Part shown: one piece after another, positions 59,584 through 64,000 of the stretch
How positions within the stretch are numbered: the stretch's first letter is position 1
Layout of the letters: the number at the start of each line of letters is the position of its first letter
Origin: Hymenobacter translucens
Lineage (GTDB): Bacteria > Bacteroidota > Bacteroidia > Cytophagales > Hymenobacteraceae
Assembly (NCBI RefSeq): GCF_020685205.1
Contig: NZ_JAJERB010000005.1
Coordinates: forward strand, 248,001-312,000
DNA: 64,000 nt
Reading direction: 5' to 3'
Notes under the pieces: generated by a model
Told to the model about the DNA's origin: nothing
What the model saw: the letters and a program-made list of their open reading frames with translations, nothing else
Databases searched by the model: none
Program-made: the position numbers and the translations under genes

Positions 59584-60408
59584 ATGAAAGCTTCTGCATT
59601 TCTTTTCCCGGTCCTGGCCTCGGCTGGCCTCCTGCTCAGCGCCTGCGACGGCAACAAGACCACCGAAACCACCACGACCACTACAACGGCCGCCAGCGCT
59701 GACTCCGCGGCTCACGACCACGATGCCGCCGGAGCCGGCCACGCCGGCATGAACCACAATGCCGCCGGCTCGGGCATGCTGGCCGTCATGAATACGATGA
59801 TGCAGCAGATGGACGCGTTCAAGCCCGAGGGCAACGCCGACCACGACTTTGCCCACATGATGATGGCCCACCACCAGGGCGCCGTGGAAATGGCAGCTTT
59901 GGAGCTGAAGGAAGGCAAGGACGCCACCCTGCGGGCCATGGCCGAGAAAATCAGCGCCGACCAGCAGCGCGAAATCAAGGCCCTCGAAGCCGTTGCTACC
60001 CGCCTCGACGGCGCCCCCACCAACTACCAGCCCCAGAACCAGAACGACCCGTTCACGTCGAAGATGAAAGCCTCGATGGACCTGATGATGAAGGACATGG
60101 GCACGGGCAGCGGCAACGTGGACCAGGACTTCGCGGCCATGATGATTCCGCACCACCAGAGCGCCGTAGCCATGGCCCAGGCCGAGCTAACCCACGGCCG
60201 CGACACCAAGCTGAAGGAAATGGCCCGGCAGATGATTGACGCGCAGCAAAAAGAGATTCAGCAGCTGAAGGACTGGCAAACCAAGAACGGCAGCAAGGCC
60301 AGCACCAGCGCCGCCGCGTACGAGTGCCCGATGCGTTGCGAAGGCAGCCAGAGCAGCAAGCCCGGCAAGTGCCCGGTCTGCGAAATGGACCTGGTTAAAA
60401 AAGCCTAG
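59584..60408 (+). CDS. DUF305 lipoprotein with C-terminal metal-binding domain
   Basis: 274 residues. Lipobox LLSAC (Cys20), a Thr and His-rich linker (AAHDHDAAGAGHAGMNHN), and two DUF305 four-helix units marked by DFAHMMMAHHQGAVEMA and DFAAMMIPHHQSAVAMA. The C-terminus YECPMRCEGSQSSKPGKCPV-C is a variant of the heavy-metal-binding domain. DUF305 proteins occur in copper-resistance operons and bind metal through the Met/His residues. 35 bases downstream of the HMBD lipoprotein. Confidence 0.85.
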   Translation: MKASAFLFPVLASAGLLLSACDGNKTTETTTTTTTAASADSAAHDHDAAGAGHAGMNHNAAGSGMLAVMNTMMQQMDAFKPEGNADHDFAHMMMAHHQGAVEMAALELKEGKDATLRAMAEKISADQQREIKALEAVATRLDGAPTNYQPQNQNDPFTSKMKASMDLMMKDMGTGSGNVDQDFAAMMIPHHQSAVAMAQAELTHGRDTKLKEMARQMIDAQQKEIQQLKDWQTKNGSKASTSAAAYECPMRCEGSQSSKPGKCPVCEMDLVKKA

Positions 60409-60500
60409 TCACCCGCCCGAACCATTGGTCCGATGGCAGTGCTGTCGGACCAGCAGGCGCCGGTCAACAACCGGAGCGCCGGATAAAACGCCCACTGCCT

Positions 60501-61739
60501 ATGCTACCTATTCAAACCACGACCCGGGCGCTGCTCCTGCTGGGGCTTCTGCTGGCGCTGCGCAGTCCGGTCCGGGCGCAGCAGGCTGTGGTGCGCCTCG
60601 ACAGCGCCGAGCAGCAGGCCCTGCGCCGGCACCCGCGCCTGCGGCAGTCGGCGGCGGAAGTGGACGAGCAGCGGGCATTGAAGCGCGGTGCCTTTGCACC
60701 CCCCAACCCCGACTTCCTGCTCTCAGCCCCCACGGGGGAGCGGTGGGCACCGGGCGTGGTGCAAACCATCGACCTGCCCAACGTGTACCGGCGCCAGGCC
60801 CAGTCGGCCCAGGCCGGCATCACCCTGGCGGAGCGGGGCCTTGACGTGAACCGTGCTTCGGTGCGCCGCGACGTGCGCCTGGCCTTTCTGGCGTTGCAGT
60901 TTGCCCAGGCCCAGGTACGCCAGCTTTCCTACCAGGACAGCCTGTTCCGCAACCTGCAGCAGGCCACCGACCGGCTGTTTGCGGCCGGGGAAGTCACTGC
61001 CCTGCAGCGGGTGAGCACGGAGGCCGAAGCCCGGCAGGTCCGCAACCAGCGGGATCAGGCTTTGGTAGACCTCGACGCCGCCCGTCGGCGCCTGTCTCTG
61101 CTTACCGGGCAGGCGACCGGCGGCCTCACTGCTGAGCCCGACCTGCGCCAGACCGGCCCGGAGCTGACCCGCACCGGAACCGAGCTGCTCGCCGGCCTGC
61201 CGGCCCGGGACAGCACGGCCGTGGCGGCCAGCCCTACGCTGGCCTACTACGAGCAGAGCGTGGTGCTTAGCCGGGCCGGCATTGGGCTGGTGCGGGCCCG
61301 GCGCACCCCGGCCCTGACCCTGGGCTACCAGAACCAGGCGTTTGCGAATTCACCGCTGCGCTACCGCCTGCAGTTTGGTGTGTCGGTGCCCGTGTGGGCC
61401 TGGACGTTCCGGGCCCAGCTGCAGGCAGCCACGGCCCGGACCCGGGCGGCCGAAGCCCAACTCCAGGACCAGCGCCTGGAGCTGGGCTCCCGGTACCAGC
61501 AGGCCCTGGCCGACACGCGCAAGTCGGCTTCTTCCCTGGCGTATTATGAGCAGACCGGCCTGCCCCAGGCCACAGCCATCATTAGCCAGTCCCAGCGCCT
61601 GTTCCGGGCCGGGGAAATCAGCTACCTAGTGCTGATTCAAAGCCTGAACCAGGCGTTTACCATTCAGTCGTCCTACCTGACCACCATCCGCGACTACCGC
61701 CAGGCCATCGTGGAGCTTAACTACCTGCGCGGACAATGA
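60501..61739 (+). CDS. TolC-family outer-membrane efflux channel (CusC type)
   Basis: 412 residues. Signal peptide to VRAQ (about 26). Two TolC-type helical-hairpin repeats: first LDSAEQQALRRHPRLRQSAA to FLALQFAQAQVRQLSYQDSL, and second ASPTLAYYEQSVVLSRAGIG to SRLFRAGEISYLVLIQSLNQ-like positions near the end (RLFRAGEISYLVLIQSLNQA). It forms the outer-membrane duct of the metal efflux pump. Its stop overlaps the ATG of the next gene (ATGA), so the two are translationally coupled. Confidence 0.9.
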   Translation: MLPIQTTTRALLLLGLLLALRSPVRAQQAVVRLDSAEQQALRRHPRLRQSAAEVDEQRALKRGAFAPPNPDFLLSAPTGERWAPGVVQTIDLPNVYRRQAQSAQAGITLAERGLDVNRASVRRDVRLAFLALQFAQAQVRQLSYQDSLFRNLQQATDRLFAAGEVTALQRVSTEAEARQVRNQRDQALVDLDAARRRLSLLTGQATGGLTAEPDLRQTGPELTRTGTELLAGLPARDSTAVAASPTLAYYEQSVVLSRAGIGLVRARRTPALTLGYQNQAFANSPLRYRLQFGVSVPVWAWTFRAQLQAATARTRAAEAQLQDQRLELGSRYQQALADTRKSASSLAYYEQTGLPQATAIISQSQRLFRAGEISYLVLIQSLNQAFTIQSSYLTTIRDYRQAIVELNYLRGQ

Positions 61740-62350
61740 TGAAGAAAGTATTGCTGCTGTTCTGCCTGCTCGGGCTGGCGGCTCCGGCGGCCCGGGCGCA
61801 CGGGGGCGAAGACCACGGCGACGAAGCCAAGGCCTCGGGCGGCCCCGTCCCTACCACGTTTTCGGTGGCAGCACTGTCGGAAAAGTTTGAGCTGCTGCTG
61901 CGCTACGAGCCCCTGGAAGCCGGCCAGGATGCCCACCTGCGCCTGTTCGTGTCGGATTACGTGACCAACGTTCCGATTCAGGGCGCGAAGCTGACGCTGA
62001 CTACGCCGGAAGACGCCCAGCTGAAATGGACCGCCGAGGCCCAGGAGCCGGGTGTGTACCTCGTGGAGGGAAAATTTCCGGCCAACAAGAAATACAGCTT
62101 CGCCGTGAACGTGGTGGCCGGCAACCGGGCTGACCTGCTGCTGCTCCAGGGCATCGAAATAGGCAAAAAGCTGCCGGTAACTGCAGCCGCGGCGGAAGAG
62201 CCGGCTGGGCTGTTCTCGTCGTGGAAAACCCTGCTGGCTTTGGCCGGCGCCTTTGCCTTGGGCGTGGGCCTGACTGCCTTTTTTCTGCGCCGCCGGGCCG
62301 GCAGCGCATCCTCTACCTCAACCTCCCCCCGCTATGAAAACCCGGCTTAA
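61736..62350 (+). CDS. His-rich periplasmic protein with C-terminal membrane anchor
   Basis: 204 residues (start 61736 or 61739). Signal peptide to ARAHG, then a His/Glu/Asp motif HGGEDHGDE that recurs in the next protein (HGGEDHGHE). A beta-sandwich-like domain (FELLLRYEPLEAGQDAHLRL, GVYLVEGKFPANKKYSF) is followed by one membrane segment (TLLALAGAFALGVGLTAFFL) and RRR. Not a standard RND part. It may pass metal ions from periplasm to the adaptor; inference from its motif and place between channel and adaptor. It overlaps the cusB-type gene by 17 bases. Confidence 0.72.
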   Translation: MMKKVLLLFCLLGLAAPAARAHGGEDHGDEAKASGGPVPTTFSVAALSEKFELLLRYEPLEAGQDAHLRLFVSDYVTNVPIQGAKLTLTTPEDAQLKWTAEAQEPGVYLVEGKFPANKKYSFAVNVVAGNRADLLLLQGIEIGKKLPVTAAAAEEPAGLFSSWKTLLALAGAFALGVGLTAFFLRRRAGSASSTSTSPRYENPA

Positions 62351-63476
62351 CCTTTGGCTGGCCGCGGCTGCCGTCGGACTGACACTGACTGTGCTGCTGC
62401 CCCCGCCCGCCAACCTGCTGGCCCACGGCGGCGAAGACCACGGCCACGAAGCCAAGCCCGGCGCCGGTACGGCTCAGACCGACGCGGTGGTGTTGCCCAA
62501 GGAAAGCCAGTACCTGTTTCAGGTGCGCACAGCCCTGGCCGCCTACTCTGACACCTACAGTCGCCTCACGCTCTACGGCACTGTCACGGCCGGAGCAGGC
62601 GGCGAAGGCCGGGTGGTGGTGCCCCAGACCGGGCGCGTCGTAAGCTTAAGCGCCCGGGTCGGCCAGCCGGTGCGGGCCGGGCAGACGCTGGCCGTGGTAG
62701 AGCAGACCCTCGACGCCACTCAGGAAATCGGTCTGCGCACCGAGCGGGCCAACGCCCAGGCCGAACTGCGGGCCGCGCAACAGGACTACGCCCGCCTCCA
62801 GACCATTGCCGACATTGCCGCCCGCAAGGACGTGGTAGCGGCCGAGCTGCGGCTCCGTCAGGCCCGGCAGAACGCTGCCATTCTCAACGGCCAGGCCAGT
62901 CAGCGCCGGGTTACCATCACCTCCCCCATCAGCGGCACCGTGGACGTGTTCAACCTGGCCGTGGGCCAGCAGGTAAATCAGGGCGACGAGCTGCTACGGG
63001 TACTCAACCCGGGCAAGCTGCGGGTGGAAGCCCAGGTGTTTGCCCAGGACCTGGCGAAAGTGACGCCCGGAGCCCAGTTCCGGGTGGAGGGCCTGCAAGG
63101 GCAGGCCGGCAGCAGCCCGGCCAGACTAGTCGTGTTCAGCAACGCGGTAAACCCGGTCAACCAGGCCCGGCAGCTCGTGCTGGAGCTGGATGCCGCCGAC
63201 TCCCCGTTCCGCGCCGGCCAGGCCGTGAACGTGCAGGTGCTGGGCCAGCGCGGCACCGAAAAGCAGCTGGTAGTGCCCACTGCCGCCCTGACTGACCTGA
63301 ACGGCAAGCCCGTCGTGTTTGTGCACACCACGCCCGAGGAGTTTAAGATCCGCTACGTGCAGCCTGGTCCGGCAAATGGCGAGCAAACCGTGCTGCTTGG
63401 CGGGCAGGTCAATGAAAACGACCGGGTTGTGGTAACCGGCACCTACCAGCTCAAGTCGATCTACCTCAATCAGTAA
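62334..63476 (+). CDS. RND periplasmic adaptor (CusB/CzcB type)
   Basis: 380 residues. N-terminal signal or anchor (LAAAAVGLTLTVLLPPPANL), the His-rich motif HGGEDHGHE, biotinyl-lipoyl-like half motifs (GRVVSLSARVGQPVRAGQTL, ITSPISGTVDVFNLAVGQQV), a helical hairpin between them (AQAELRAAQQDYARLQTIAD) and a beta-barrel domain with the closing EEFKIRYVQPGPANGEQTVL and VVTGTYQLKSIYLNQ. It joins the inner-membrane RND pump to the TolC-type channel. A composite repeat separates it from the pump gene. Confidence 0.92.
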   Translation: MKTRLNLWLAAAAVGLTLTVLLPPPANLLAHGGEDHGHEAKPGAGTAQTDAVVLPKESQYLFQVRTALAAYSDTYSRLTLYGTVTAGAGGEGRVVVPQTGRVVSLSARVGQPVRAGQTLAVVEQTLDATQEIGLRTERANAQAELRAAQQDYARLQTIADIAARKDVVAAELRLRQARQNAAILNGQASQRRVTITSPISGTVDVFNLAVGQQVNQGDELLRVLNPGKLRVEAQVFAQDLAKVTPGAQFRVEGLQGQAGSSPARLVVFSNAVNPVNQARQLVLELDAADSPFRAGQAVNVQVLGQRGTEKQLVVPTAALTDLNGKPVVFVHTTPEEFKIRYVQPGPANGEQTVLLGGQVNENDRVVVTGTYQLKSIYLNQ

Positions 63477-63489
63477 TGCAGAAGCCAGT

Positions 63490-63770
63490 TCCCCTCCTCA
63501 GATGAGGAGGGGTGCCCGAAGGGCGGGGTGGTTGACGGGCGTTGTTAAGCCAGAACAACAAACCAGAAAGTCATCCTGAGCTTGCGAAGGACCTTATCAG
63601 GTTTGAACGACTTGCATCTGGACAACCAGCGAAGCAACGACTCGTGCGGCGGTGCTAAGGTCCTTCCTTCGTCAGAATGACAGACGATTGAAGTTGCCAA
63701 TCCAACATCAGCAACGATTAACCACCCCGGCCTGCGGCTACCCCTCCTCGCAATAAGGAGGGGATCTGGC
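63490..63770. repeat. Composite intergenic repeat with nested inverted repeats
   Basis: Outer units: CCCCTCCTCAGATGAGGAGG and GGCGGGGTGGTTGAC on the left answer TTAACCACCCCGGCC and CCCCTCCTCGCAATAAGGAG on the right. Inner units: GTCATCCTGAGCTTGCGAAG with GACCTT answer AAGGTCC and CTTCGTCAGAATGAC. The layout is that of a non-coding mobile or MITE-like intergenic element. It lies within the efflux operon, 13 bases past the adaptor gene. Confidence 0.7.
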
Positions 63771-63789
63771 TTTAAATCTTCCCAAACCC

Positions 63790-64000
63790 ATGCTCGATTC
63801 CATCATCCGCTTTGCGCTGCAGAACCGCCTGCTGATGCTGGCTTTTGCAGCGGCGCTGCTCCTGGCGGGCTCCTTCACAGCCCGGCAGCTGCCGGTGGAC
63901 GTACTGCCCGACCTGGACCGCCCCCGGGTAACTGTATTTCTGGAATCCGCCGGCATGGCCCCCGAGGAAGTAGAGGCCCTGGTGACGCTGCCGGTGGAAA
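63790..64000 (+). CDS. RND metal efflux pump, N-terminal part (CusA/CzcA type, cut by window edge)
   Basis: The first 70 residues are visible. The start LDSIIRFALQNRLLMLAFAAAL gives TM1, followed by ARQLPVDVLPDLDRPRVTVF and MAPEEVEALVTLPVE, the conserved entry to the periplasmic porter domain of heavy-metal RND pumps (usual length about 1020-1060). Context with CusC and CusB types and copA supports Cu(I)/Ag(I) export. The rest lies right of the window. Confidence 0.88.
   Translation, partial: MLDSIIRFALQNRLLMLAFAAALLLAGSFTARQLPVDVLPDLDRPRVTVFLESAGMAPEEVEALVTLPVE

Overview
The window looks like a chromosomal segment of a GC-rich Bacteroidota, most likely Hymenobacter or a close relative (inference). 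Support comes from several sides: perfect TAnnTTTG -7 promoter elements upstream of several genes, a type IX secretion C-terminal sorting domain, the bacilliredoxin YtxJ, a fused E1 alpha/beta 2-oxo acid dehydrogenase, a Bacteroidota-style PheS with a four-cysteine insert, and many small Sec or lipoprotein genes without known function.

Layout. 1-26.1 kb is core genome: the N-terminal part of 2-oxoglutarate dehydrogenase E1, an AlaDH/saccharopine-dehydrogenase-like enzyme, glycine dehydrogenase gcvP, lipoyl synthase lipA, an OsmC protein, ytxJ, the fused E1 alpha/beta, an M16 peptidase, pheS and a 3-hydroxyacyl-CoA dehydrogenase. Small secreted proteins are scattered among them, including three neighbouring genes that share a TDxxGRP motif. 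SucA, the fused E1 and GcvP belong to lipoyl-dependent complexes and LipA makes their cofactor.

26.1-40.0 kb is a 13.8-kb integrative element in tRNA-Asn(GTT). A 15-bp direct repeat flanks it, and each end carries a pair of ACCGGTACG sites with identical 12-bp spacing, probably integrase arm sites. It encodes a tyrosine integrase, an excisionase-like HTH protein, an HNH protein, a type I restriction-modification operon (hsdR-hsdS-X-nuclease-hsdM) and, at its right end, a tandem pair of unknown paralogues behind a 37-bp palindromic operator with a broken XRE regulator gene beside it. The two extra genes inside the RM operon share a domain, and one adds a PD-(D/E)xK nuclease domain. A decayed hsdM tail elsewhere in the element shows RM turnover. 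This element is the best candidate for undescribed biology.

40.3-45.7 kb holds a histidine-kinase fragment, a complete two-component system, an outer-membrane-like protein and three small secreted proteins. Three copies of an ATGATG-N5-ATGATG direct repeat lie upstream of genes here and look like response-regulator sites. 46-55 kb has a PQQ-type sugar dehydrogenase, SelO, a large secreted S8 protease (SLH-like repeats plus T9SS sorting domain) and an S9 peptidase.

55.2-64 kb is a copper/heavy-metal export region: CopA-type P-ATPase divergent from a Cys-rich small protein, an HMBD lipoprotein, a DUF305 lipoprotein, a TolC-type channel, a His-rich membrane-anchored protein, a CusB-type adaptor and the start of a CusA-type RND pump. 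A composite intergenic repeat sits between the last two.
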